Below are positions 36,294 through 48,700 of a DNA stretch of 64,000 nucleotides, piece by piece (position 1 is the stretch's first letter; each line of letters starts with the position of its first letter). The position numbers and the translations under genes were made by a program. The notes beneath the pieces are model-generated. The model made no database searches, was not told the DNA's origin, and was given only the letters and a program-made list of their open reading frames with translations. Origin of the DNA: Membranipora membranacea (Eukaryota > Bryozoa > Gymnolaemata > Cheilostomatida > Membraniporidae); the NCBI GenBank assembly GCA_914767715.1, contig OU612069.1, positions 12,025,387 through 12,089,386 on the forward strand, written 5' to 3'.

Positions 36294-37819
36294 TACTCAA
36301 TTGCATTGATTTCAATTAATTAGTTTATTGAACAGATAATTAAACCACCAGGGACCCAGGGTGACTCTAAAGCAATCTTATTGTTTATAGCAATCTGCGT
36401 AATAGCTGTGCATTCATTACACTAGTTAAAAAAATACTAACAATCAATAAAAGAGTCATGTTTTCTGTGATAAAATAACAAAACCAGAGTAAAAACTCTC
36501 AAATCAAGTGCTTCTAAGGATACTGCATCAAGCAAGAGCAAATATTTGACTCTATTTCAACTGTTTATATAATAAGTACAGTCAAATGTCACAACGTAAA
36601 CACTACAAATGCACTTGAAAGACTAATGAGGGGATGTCTCTCTGCATTGATTGATGCAAAACGAAACCTCTGACTGAAAATCAAACTCTTGTAACTCAAA
36701 TTGATGTCAGCGGAAAACAAGACACACAATAGTGACCAATTAGTCCAATGAACTCCCTCATGGATCAGTCTGACCGAGGAGTCTGACCCCCCAGACTCTT
36801 CCCTCTCTCCCCCCCCCACCCCGGCTGGGGAAGTGACCAATACAAGTACGTTTTGCTCTGGTAACCTTGCAAGAAGTCTCAGGAGTTATAGTTGCTATAG
36901 ATGAAAGAAAGAAAAGGTCGAACTCCTTTTCTTTTGTTAATGACTCATCCTAGATTTCATCACGGCTTTGCGCAGAAAACGGATTGTAAATCATCTCAAT
37001 GTTTTATGTGAGAGCTAGACAGATGTTTTGCCTATATGTTAAATTAAAATGAGAAAGCCCTTTTGTATGGCAATTTAGTTTAGTGTATCTGTGAATTCTT
37101 TTTAGATTGACTACTTCGATTTATAAATCAATGCTATAAAAGCCACAACTTGAGTGATCTTCACACCTAGGCTACGATTGTTACTTCACTCTTTTCACTG
37201 TCCAGCTTTTATTTCAGAGTTGTGAGACACATGACACATATACCCTTAATATACCACCTATGAGATATAAAATATCTAAAATTGTCTTGGCCTGTATAAA
37301 TTAGAATGTCGCCAATTTTGGATTTTGGCAAGAAGCAGATGAATGGACAAAACTCCATTTGGCCAAAATTAGGTTACATCTACAAGTTTTCCTACATTTG
37401 GAGTTGCTCCCCACCATGATAAGTTTTATCGCGTGCAGTGTCAAGCTCAATTCAAGGCTCTGTGGTAACGACTTGTGTCTTTGTTACCCAGGCCCGTGAA
37501 TGGTGTGCAAAGCCTGTAAGATTAGTAGCCTTGGCCCTTATCTACCAACAAAGCCCAGAGGGTTAAAAATTAATCTTCTAGCTCACATTGGAAAAATCCG
37601 AGCTTACGGCTTTTTTCGACTGATTTTAAGGTTCAATCTGTCAAAAGCTGTGCTGTGAAACACTAAGACTTTTAGCAGAGCATAAACTGACTATTGTGTG
37701 ACCGATTTACAGAATTCACTTAGAATTTGTGAGAAACTTGCTACTTACACGAAACAAAAAGGCGACGTGTGAAATATATTCACAAGCGACTGTGTGAAAC
37801 TGAAGGCCATATCGGAGCT

Positions 37820-37862
37820 CATACCAAAGGTCGTACCGAAGGTCTTACTGAAGGTCATACCA
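37820..37862 (+). repeat. 12-bp tandem repeat
   Basis: About three and a half units of CATACCAAAGGT / CGTACCGAAGGT / CTTACTGAAGGT. Confidence 0.75.
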
Positions 37863-40659
37863 TATACATATAATTTTATATTTATATATATATAGAGAAC
37901 CAATGGTGTCTATGCAAACATCAATAGGTTCTATGCCTAAGTCATATAATCGATACATTACTAAGTCTGACAAACTCTCATGCTATCCCACCAATATTGT
38001 TCTTTTTGATCAATTATTTGATTGTTGGCAGCATTTTTGACGGTTTATGGATCATTGTGGAAAATAAGGAAAGGCACAACATCCAATGTTACAATCAGCT
38101 ACCCAGTCAGTTTTCTAGACAAGTATATAGCATTTATTTTAGCAGGAGTTAATGTCAGGCTATAGGCCTACCTACACAAATATCAAGTTTTGGTTGGTTT
38201 GGTCGTGAACTAACTTGGTAATACCCCTTCTTTGACCAATTTAGCAACAAACAAGTAAGCCCCAGTCATACAGTTAATCTAATGGAAGGTCTTATAACCA
38301 GCGATCTACCAAATCCACCCCTTATTTATTCACCAAGCAGCAAGCTGAAATTAACACCAGTAAATAGAAATTATTTGTAAAGCATTAAATAGAAAATACC
38401 AAAACAAGTTTGTCAGTCACAATGAAGGATTAGGATCGAATGGATAAGAAAAATCTCAACGAGACGGTCTTCACTTTTCAACGACTCTTAGTCTGAAAGT
38501 GAAACCGATAAGACTCCGGAATTCCAACGACTCTGAGTAAAACTTCAACGAGGAGATAGTTTCACACTTAGCTGTGTTGAAGTGGCATTAGGGGAATTCC
38601 ACTGAACAGATTTAGTAAAAATATTGATGTTTGTGTTTATATTATACAAAGTTGCCTTTGAGACCTTTGAAGGTGATAACTAACATTTTGAGATTATTGA
38701 GGCTAAAATATGGAGCTGTGAATCCAAAAGCCCAAAATTGCATTTTGCGGGACGATGCAGCTGTGCCTCTACCCGGTAAATGTTTCCATATATATTTATG
38801 GCTCATTTATCTAATTACTAAATATGAATACATAATAAGCCAGAATTATTGTCATATTAAGTCTGAGCCTCCATGATTCAGAACAAATTAATTTTTTGAT
38901 CAAAACATTAAATGTGTGATCGATGTTACAGAATCTAAATGGTGTGATAAATAGTTGTTATAGAATTTTAATGAGATAGCTAGCCTCGCATTAGTCTAAA
39001 TCAGTATAGCTGGATACCATTGTGTTGAAATGTTAGGGCTACTTGAGTTTGGTTGTCATCTTTTCGGAGTCCTGGTATCCTCATACAGAGGAGCATAATG
39101 TGCCAGATTCAAACCATAACTAACTCAAAATATTAACTCCCCCTCCTTTACTCCCCTGCTCCCCCCCTACCCCCTCCTGCCATCCCCCTCCCATCATCTT
39201 CCCCTGATCAATTTGAACAGGCTCTAAGGCATCTATAACACCCCATAGTTTCATTTAACTGTAAGACCATCACCAGTAACGATGACCAACAAGCATCCCA
39301 TCGTTGCCAGTACAGTATAAATATAAATCCTTTTCTCGGATGCTGCAGCTCTCTAGTATATTTGATGACAGCAGTGTCAAACATAACACTATCCTAAAAT
39401 CAAATATATATGATATAATACTCAGCGGAATCATCAGTAATTTCATTGTGTCTACAGTGTCCGAGTAGAAAAGCTGTATCAATAGAAATCTCAGTATGTC
39501 AACTGCCTGCGTGTTCGTGCCATGAATAATAATGAGATACTCTTCAGCAATAGTTGATAGAAAAGGTTTGTGAGTGGGTCAGCCATCCATTTTCTTCAGT
39601 CTATGTATGTTGAAGTGAGGGCGTAGCCTCCAAGCCCCCAACTTCCGCAGAAGAAAATGAACTTGATTAGCTCTGATCAAACATGGCACCAGCCCTATCC
39701 GTAGCCCACTACAGAGTTATTATTCTATGAATGGAAAGTAAAGGGGCAGGACTAGACAATCACTTGATGATATTATTGCATGTTAAACATCATTATCCAA
39801 GTTTATGTTGACATTATTCTAAATTGCGTGTCAAATGCTGCCATCCTGAAACAGTCAAAGTGGTGTCCATTGATGATAACTTCTAGTAAAGCTCATCTGT
39901 GTGCTTGTTAAAAACCTTTTCAAAACAAATAAAGGTGAATAAAGTGCGTACAGTTTCTAGATGGCGTCTACACTGCTGGGTTTCAAATGGAAACCAAATT
40001 TTAGCTTTTGAATATGTCACCATGGAATCTTATGATACATAAAACCGGAGACTTTGTCAAACGGTAAAGGTAAAGGCTAAAAAATATTTATTATTATGGG
40101 GAGCAGTATGAGAAGTGGACAGGGATTGCAGGCAGTTCTTCACGGTTTCTTATTCAATTCATTACCAATCCGGTATCTTACTTAGTTTTAGTTTTTAGAA
40201 TTTTTGTCATGGGTAACTAAGAAGCCAAAGTTGTTACTACAATTCCTTCTCCAAGCTGCTGTTTAGTCTGATTGTAAAAACTTTCTTTATTTGTCCTATA
40301 ATCTCCGAAAGCACCATGCACAAGAAGAAACTGAAAACAACAGGGGCGTAATGTAATATTTTTGTGAATTCAAGATTAACTCCTTTGAGAATCAAGATAG
40401 TATGTAGAATTGATCATTGAAAAGCTGAAATAAAATTGGAAATGTTCGATCTCATCTCAAAGACACTCAAAGCACTACATTTCGCAGCCAAATCTAAGGA
40501 TTAGGGGAAGGGCTGTGATATCTCAACTAAAAGAACTATAATTCATGACTAGAGAGTGCCATGTGTGCTATTGTTTTCTTTAAACATAATAAGCCTTTCT
40601 CCTTTGTTTCACTACTCAAATATATTCCTTTATAAACCCAGTCAACTTAAATCACTGCA

Positions 40660-41063
40660 GCTAAGCCCCGCCCCTTTGTTTGTGTCAACAAAGGAAATGA
40701 AGCGATTGCCATTATTATAATGTTATAAACCACAGAGGCACATTAATTCTGCGCTGTGCATACATGCCCGAGTTCAATCACATTATGCCCACACTACCTG
40801 CAGAGCGAACACGGATTATGAAAAGGGCTCAGACGGATTGAAATTAAATTTATCAGCAGAAATCTGGGAAAATACTAAATGACACAACGACATAAAGGAA
40901 AGAATAGCTGTATATGATCGTAGAACAAAAGAGCATACGGCAGCGCCGAATTACTTTGTGGTGTCAGCTGAGCGTTATTATCTGCACAACTGGGAATAAA
41001 GTGGCTGCTACCTTGTCTAAGTGACTGAACCAGCAGAATAGTAAGCTAGGCTTTCACGAAGCG
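40660..41063 (+). promoter_or_regulatory. Possible promoter and noncoding first exon of the cadherin gene
   Basis: A GC-box-like GCCCCGCCCC lies at 40665-40674 in otherwise AT-rich DNA. About 390 bases downstream a consensus donor, GCG|GTAAGT, starts at 41064. The cadherin coding sequence starts inside an exon with a good acceptor (AG at 45735-45736), which implies at least one upstream noncoding exon. This patch is the best candidate seen, but the link is inference only. Confidence 0.25.
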
Positions 41064-44000
41064 GTAAGTTGCATCATGTTTGCGTTCTGTTGGCGGAAGC
41101 GTTTATTAGGTTTCCTATTATTAATTGTCTTACTCTCTGTAGGATTTCAAGTGTAAATGAATCGGATGCTTCTTGTATTTGATTTATCGGAAGTGACAGT
41201 TCGTGTTTACTCATGTCTTCTTTGTCCCTAGCATTTGAGTTGTGTTTCGTAAGTCTTGTTTTCTTCTAAATAAGTATTCCGCTTTATACTTGGGATCAAG
41301 TTTGGAAATTGAGCAGCTTATATGGGTATTGAAAGTAGGGGTGCTGCTGTCTCTCTATGATTAGATAGATGGTTTAGCTCTGCAAGAAGTAGTATCAGTT
41401 TGAAATTGAATGGACTAATGGGAATACTATATTTTGAGTTTTGATTTTCTAAGTTCACTGTCGGTGAATATCAATTGATCAAACTGAAATGCATTGAAAG
41501 AATCCGATGAATGTTTGCTTCCCTAAGATCATCAACCGATCATAAGATCAATTATTCATTGCACACTGCACACAAAGTCATCTCAAAAGGCACTCTATCC
41601 ATGGTAAAGAAAAGTTCCAATGCCAACAGTCAGACACTGGCTTCTGTTTCAATCTGGGATGTTTGTTTACAGGCGGTTGTCAGGTGTACGTTTTATCAAT
41701 CCTCGGTAAATCAGAAATATCTTCTGCAAACACCTTAGGCTTGTCAAATTCACATCATCATATTTGCAAACCTCCAATAGATAAGATACAAGAGTTACTT
41801 TGTAGCCAAGTTGTACTTAGTCATGTTTGAATTTGGTGAGATATCATGCAATAATCATCCCTGGAAAACGATGCGATGATATTGAACTCATCTGATTTTA
41901 ACATGGTTGTTCGTGCCAAACATTTATGTTTTGCTCTTTACCAGATTTTTTAATCCTATTCAAATTTGTTCAAAGGACTGATATCCACGCAAAGTTGGCT
42001 GCTATATGCAATTTTCCAATTATCAAATGCTACCAATTTACAATCAAAAACTTGTTATCAACTCAACACTTAAATTCTAAATCACCGCAATAGGAAACTG
42101 TAGCACCAAGACCAGTAAAAAACCTAGTTTTATTTTGGCCATATGAATTTTTAAATCCTCTATTGCGCTACTTGAGTGTGAGGTAACACCACAATCAAGA
42201 TAATGTTCTAAGAATGACAGGCAATAAAACAGTCTGTGTCAAGGCTTAGTATGTATCTGACCAGATTAGATGAAGAATGTTTGTTTTGCTTTTTGTGCGA
42301 CAGGTGCAAAATTGCAATTAACCAATCAGCATGCTTGTCACACTATCACATAAGTCACACTTTGTTGACATTGCATTTCTTTGAGGGTCTAGGACGCCAA
42401 ATTTTGGTTTCATTCCGACACGGGATTAGCTGGATTTGTAAAGATTTAAGAGGATATTAAATGGTTAAATTGTTTTAGTAAACTGTGTGCCACACATTAT
42501 TCCTAAATTCACTCAAGATTGTGCATCTGCTTTCTCGATCTCTCTTTGTATTTGAGTGAGTCTGTTACTGTGCTGGAATTTTGACAGCACATCTCAAGAG
42601 GGGATGGTAGACAAAAGGTCAGACAAACTTAGTCAATGGTTCATGAACCTGGCAACACCTACATCACAGGGATGGCTTAGGAGACTGAAATGAACTGATT
42701 TTTGCTTGCAACATCCCTACCAAATCAACTTGTGAGCACAAAAAATGCTTCTGGATACTAAAATTTTTTGTGCCAATTGAGAAACTTGTCTGCAGTTTAA
42801 ACCAGGAACATATGGTTTGGGGCGTGGTCTCCTCAAATTACTACTTAAACCTTCTTGGTAGAGCAGTTACCGTATGGAAAACCGAATATTCTTGAAATTT
42901 GTGTGCAGACCTAGGATATCGTAACTGGCAAGGGCCGGTGCACCATAAAGTGATCTTTGTGGTTTTGCACATGCGCTGATTCAGCCTACAGAATTCCGGC
43001 CAATAACAATATCTCAAACACATCAAATTGATGATTAGGTTGCCAAACAATAACCGGGTGTAATGCTGCCACTTATACACAAATTATGCCTCCTCAAGAG
43101 ACCCTTATTCTGCTGCCGATCAGTAGTATAAGAGTCTTCAGAGTGAAGTCATCTCGGTGCAAATATGAGAGGCAGCGGAACAAGACATAAAAAGAAAAAC
43201 TTTCATGAGTATGTGACAAATATTTCTAGGGGTGGAAAAATAGCTTTCCTCCCCTTTTAGAGAAATTGCAATGGACAAAAGAAACTAGAATTTAGAATTT
43301 TATCACTTTTATTCGTGTAGGCTACTCATGAAGGGTTTTTTGCCCATAGGTTTTTGGGCTGTCTTACCTCTTTATAATAAAATGTTGGCAGACAGGAATC
43401 TTTCCTGCAACCCCTGTAATAAACTTACGACTTCACCCTTGTTCGTGGGTGTCAAGTAGAAACAAGTGGTGTTATGAAACATATCTGCCTTTGATTTTTC
43501 TGATATTTTACGATGATTGGATCATGAGGCTAATTGCTGGATTGAAAAAGTTGAGTTCTCTTTGAAGTGGATGATTAGAATTGAGACTTGAGAGGCAGCC
43601 AGACCTAAGCATGGGAAAGTGGCCTCACTCCAAATGACTGATCGCTGCCTTTATTCAATGATGTCTATTGATTTGTTCATTTGTATCAGCAGGCCTAAGT
43701 GCTAAAACCTCATCAAACGATTTTATATAAACATTATTGAGCCCTTATTTATTAAAGTACAAATACCAGGACATGCAACAAACATGGAAAATAAGAGAGC
43801 TTAAAAAAAACCCCCAGAAATTATGTAACAAATGAGTTCTACTCAACAGTTTTCATTGTAACATATCGGAACATAGTAAATCTATGTGCACCATTTTCCG
43901 TTCTTTGGTCAAAGTTGAAATGTCACCCCTGTGTCGCTACAACCTTGCTTAGTTTTCATTCAACATCCAGTCTCTGAAATCCACACCATCAGTCTGAACT

Positions 44001-45710
44001 AATAATGTATAAAATATCAGTTCCCCAGCTCTTCGCCCGCCCAACCCCTCTTTGGTGCGCATTCAATAAAAGTAGGTTTTATTCTTAACAGAGTTAGACA
44101 ACTTCTAAATTCCCAATTTTTCAATAATATTGCGCAGAGAAGGGAGCCGAGAGTTTGCCCCTAAACTCCCTGGTCCATGGAAGACCAAAGAAGAATGGCT
44201 CACTCTCTATCTCGTAACTGTTCAACTTTTATCCTGGTCTTACAAGGATTCGGAGAGAATTAACTCCTTGGTCTATATGCATTTTCCAAAATGCCCAAGC
44301 AGCTTAGCAGCATTTGCTCCGGGTCGGGACGGGCCGGGTCCTTGGGCTTTAAAAATCATTTCACTTCAATTATTGATCCTCCAAGCTGATCTTTCTAGCT
44401 TTTTAACAAAACAACAACAGTGAACAGTATTTGATGTTGTCTCTGATATTCCCCAGGTAATATTGATATAAACAATGTATTTTAATCCAAATATTTGCTT
44501 GACACTTAACATAGCATCATTTCACTCTTTTACAAAGCTCTTGCAATTAATGGAAATGGTATAGGCCAGATTTTTGAAAACCTCAGTAATTCACTTTAGA
44601 CAACTTTTAATCCTTGGATCAAAAGGCACAGGTGGCTTCATTAGATACTGAAAGGGCCCATTATGAAATCAAACTTTGCCACGCTTGCAATTAAACATAA
44701 AATAAAAGTGAAATTTGCGGCAGCATGTATAGCAGAGTCTTTAAAAGTATGTCTGCTGGATATGTCAGTTGGCATCATTTTCCATTGTCAATCTAATCTG
44801 TCTGACAAAAGACCTTGGTATTTATCCACAGCCAAAAGCCATGCTAGTTAGCTTCATATTGAATTTAATGCATGTGTAGGCCTTATCTGCCACAATTGGA
44901 ATTGGCAGTAAAAGATCTTGACGAGTGACAACATGGCATAGAAATCAAAGTTACCCAATCAGCTGTATGCTGTCTGAGACGTGTCAACCAAAAAATATAA
45001 AACATTTATTGAACTTTATCTCCTTTTCCAATATAATTTTCTTTAATCAACAACACCTCAAAACTAAAAGCGTCATATTGCATTTAACTGTTAAATTCCT
45101 CCACTTTATTTGACTTGGTATCACATTTTCATTGCATTTGTGTGAGAGATCAAATTTGATTTAATTTCTCACAATATTGATTCAGTATCTTGATGTGTCA
45201 ATAGAGCCAGTCACAAACAAACTTTGTCATAACTCTAGTAGTTAGAAAGCTCCAATGTCCAGCAGTAGGTCGTGACCAAAGGATGCTGCGAGGGGTTAGC
45301 TGCCAATGTCCCGCCTCAAACTCTATATGTGATCATAGAAGTGCAAACACAGTAGACCGTCATGGTACTGAAAACAGAAGTCTGACAGCAAATTCAAGTG
45401 TTGTGATATGTTTAGGCTATGTTGACAAATTGCTAGCCTGGTAGCATCTTGGTAGTATAGCAATTGCTAGTGTTGCATCTCTAGTCTGGTAGAAGTTGCA
45501 AATTCTAAGACTTTAGTACACTGAATACGTTCTAATCTTGGTCAATATGTAGAATATGAAATACATATATATGTATATATATACATGTAATAATGAATTG
45601 GAAAAGCACCCAGTTCTATATTTAGGAAGTAGTTGGGCAGATTTGTATTTTATAAGCTACCATTGGAAGCAAGAAATAATCTGTGCATAGCCTAATTAAC
45701 TAATACTAAT

Positions 45711-45736
45711 GAATATCTTATAATAAATGATTTTAG
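45711..45736 (+). promoter_or_regulatory. Acceptor of the first coding exon of the cadherin gene
   Basis: TACTAAT, close to the branch-point consensus, is followed about 25 bases later by GATTTTAG (AG at 45735-45736). ATG at 45751 follows directly. This decides the start and implies an upstream 5' UTR exon. Confidence 0.5.
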
Positions 45737-45750
45737 AAAAAATTGTTACA

Positions 45751-48700
45751 ATGTGGAGAATAGACCTGTTTGTCCTGGTGTTATTCCTACCATCAGTGGA
45801 GCTATGTACTGTGGATGGAGGGGAGTTTTTACAGGTCCTTCAAGTCAAAGAGGAGACAACCTTAGGTATGTATATCATTGTTGGTAATGTTGTAACCAGG
45901 GAGGGTGGGAGAGGTTGTAACAGTTGTAACGGTTGTAACAGGGAGTTTGGGACCCAAACTCCCTGGTTGTAATAACCCTTTTATTGTTAAGCCTGACTTT
46001 ATGATTTGTGGCGAAGTAACACCTATTTATAGCCCAATAATTGAAGAATAGTAGACTGGCTCAACCTCAGGACTAATATGACGAAAGCACCTATATAACC
46101 AGATGTTTTGGTGAATGCCCACTAGGGGAGCGGGATGGCAGAGACCGCCAGGAAGTAAAGTCAAGCTTGCTAGAGATTATTTTAAAGAGCTGGGATTATA
46201 CTAATACTGCTAATCCTATTGCTGCTTAATAGTGGAAAATATACTTGAATTTGACAGTACCAAGAAAATAGCTACCCTCTGCAGGCTAGCAAATTTAATC
46301 CTTTATATTATTGTATTACTCAGAAGACATAATTGGCAACTCCAAACCATATGGTTGAGTGCTTGTGCAAGCAAAACTTTAATTTAATTCAGTTTTTGTT
46401 TGGTATTCTGAATTAATGGACCGATGTAATTGTTTTATAGGTTTTTTTTAGAGTGCAAGTGTATGAGTAAGCCTTCTGTAAGCATTGATTAAATACTGTA
46501 CGGCAGCTCAAAATGTTTGGATAAAAGTGGCAGCGCATTAGAAAACTATTACTCAGTCATTAACTGAATGAGAAGCAATTTTAGCAATGAACTGAATAAA
46601 AACTCTGTTACCAAACATGAGCAATTGGATTAATGAACTCAATAATAGGAATGTTAGTGCGTTTCGCTGAATATTTCCATGAATTGAAGCGATGGTCGGA
46701 GAATTTTTGGCCTTCTGATCACTGGAAGGTTTTATTTGGGGAAGGGGGGATCTATGGGTTAAATTCTCTAACAACTTAAGACTAACTTCAGGAAGGAGCG
46801 ATTATGAATGTGTATACCCTTTACCCATAGTGACTTGTTCAGCGATAGCTCACCTTGAACAATTCTATATTCTATGTTACTCCTTGGTTTACCTTCTATG
46901 CTAGAATGTATGATATTATTTCCGGCAACTGCTTACGGACAAAAATATGAATCCGGTAAAATATGCAGCGTCAAAAATGAATGCACCATCAATTTTTGAC
47001 ACCTTATCGGCTCGTTAGGATCTTTAACTGTTGACAAGTCGAATACATTCAGGATTAATGAGTTGGTTCATTGTCGGACAGAGATCAGTAGGATAAGACC
47101 ATTACATCAGATCATCCGGAAAACTTTTATGGTGATCCGGTGTTATTATTTTATTCCATGCTGTATGTTTATATTAGTGACTTGGCTTTTTTAGAATAAC
47201 TTTAAGTATTAGCATGTTAGTCTGTCTCACTATTACATTAAGTTCCTCCCATTCCAGTCTTTCAAGTTGGACTTCACATCCCCATCTAAGATATCAAAAT
47301 GCACCTGAAGTGTTAATATTTTTTGGAAATTACAGGTGGGCCTATTTCTAAGCTTGATAAAAATTTACTCTCCTCCAACTTTGACAGTCTTGCAGTTAGA
47401 GTGATCAGCATTATTATATATTAGAAATTTAATAGTATGAATTTATTATTAATTCTATGATTATCACCTGAATACAAATAACAGCATTATATTTATGTCA
47501 TTTTAGGTGCGGTTGTCGGCAAACTGAATTTGGATAATCCCAGAGCTGTTTCCAGCATCAAAGTCTCAGAGGACAACTCCTACATAGCCTTCAGTTCTAA
47601 AATAGATGAGAATGGCATGTTGGGCGGCTTCTTTACGGTCTCGAAAAGGATTGATGTGGATCAAGGGTTAAACAGAATTCAGACATTGTACTTGGAGTGC
47701 ACGACAACCTCAAGGTTGAAACTAGAGGTAGGCAAAGACATGAAATAATGTAACTTAAAACTTAAACTTAAAAATTTTGTACCGCTTTTTCCAGCGAAAC
47801 TTTGGAAGTGTCAATACTCACCTAACTTTGGATAGACCTTCAAAAAGAACACTTCCACGGGTTCTGAATGTGTTGTGATTTTAACCATTTGGTCAGCAGT
47901 TGGCCACTAGGAACATCTATATTAGTGTTTTTGCAGGTCTGAACTGAAGTATGATGCTTATTTTTACCGAAAGAATGGGAACTTAGCACTTGTGTACATG
48001 CTTCCATGTAAAACACCAAAGGATTTGGTACCATCAATTTCAATGTGTTAGTTTTTATTACATTACAGCCTGACTAGCTTTTCTTAGGGAAATGAGATTT
48101 TGCTCACATATAAGGGAGTTTGGATATCAACAGCTTTTAAACCCCATAGACATGTATAACATGTAATGTTTGTGTTTCAATATAGTGATCTAGATAAGGG
48201 GTGTCTGATGTCAATTGTCAGCCATCTTAACATAAATGATTATTATTCTGTATTTTTAGATCGAGATTGAGATAGAATTAATAGACGTTAACGACCACAC
48301 ACCGGAGTTCATTCCATCAAACAGCTATGAGTTCTCAATCTCTGAGGTAAAAGGGGACAACTCTCAATTAATAAAATTGATACAATCCTTTCTCCTATTG
48401 GCTAAGATCACAATATCAACGGCTGATTGGTGCCAGTTTTAAGTTTTGGCAGCTTACTGGACACATACGCAGTTCAGAAGGTCTTTTATGGCCCAATACT
48501 TTGAGGGTGCATTCAAATTTCTAGGATTGTCCCCATTCTCTGAAAGGGCACTTTTAGATACTCTTTGGAGCCAGCCCAATCTCCTCTTTTCGACTAAACA
48601 AGTTGCATAACATGTTCCATACTTCTCATCTAAAACTGAATTGGAAAGTTACTGATTTGCGTAGCACCATAAGTTTATCACGAGGATATTTCTGTTGAAC

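Larger units (their letters stand above)
29972..45736. other. 15.7-kb interval between SLC6 and the cadherin gene
   Basis: No convincing protein gene is seen on either strand. It contains the SLC6 3' UTR at the start, simple repeats (31550-31568 poly(C), 35163-35296, 36225-36290, 37820-37862), a tRNA-like repeat at 34735-34805 and a promoter-like patch at about 40660-41063. Scattered short reading frames lack family motifs. Part of the interval may be the first intron of the cadherin gene. Confidence 0.5.

Noticed and set aside
38631-38780. Possible exon ending at a GTAAAT donor
   Set aside because: Short open stretch with no recognised protein motif, in a gene-poor interval; composition not distinctive.
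45727-45750. Upstream in-frame ATG of the cadherin gene as the start
   Set aside because: A branch-point-like TACTAAT and the AG at 45735-45736 suggest these bases are intronic, and Met 45751 opens a textbook signal peptide.
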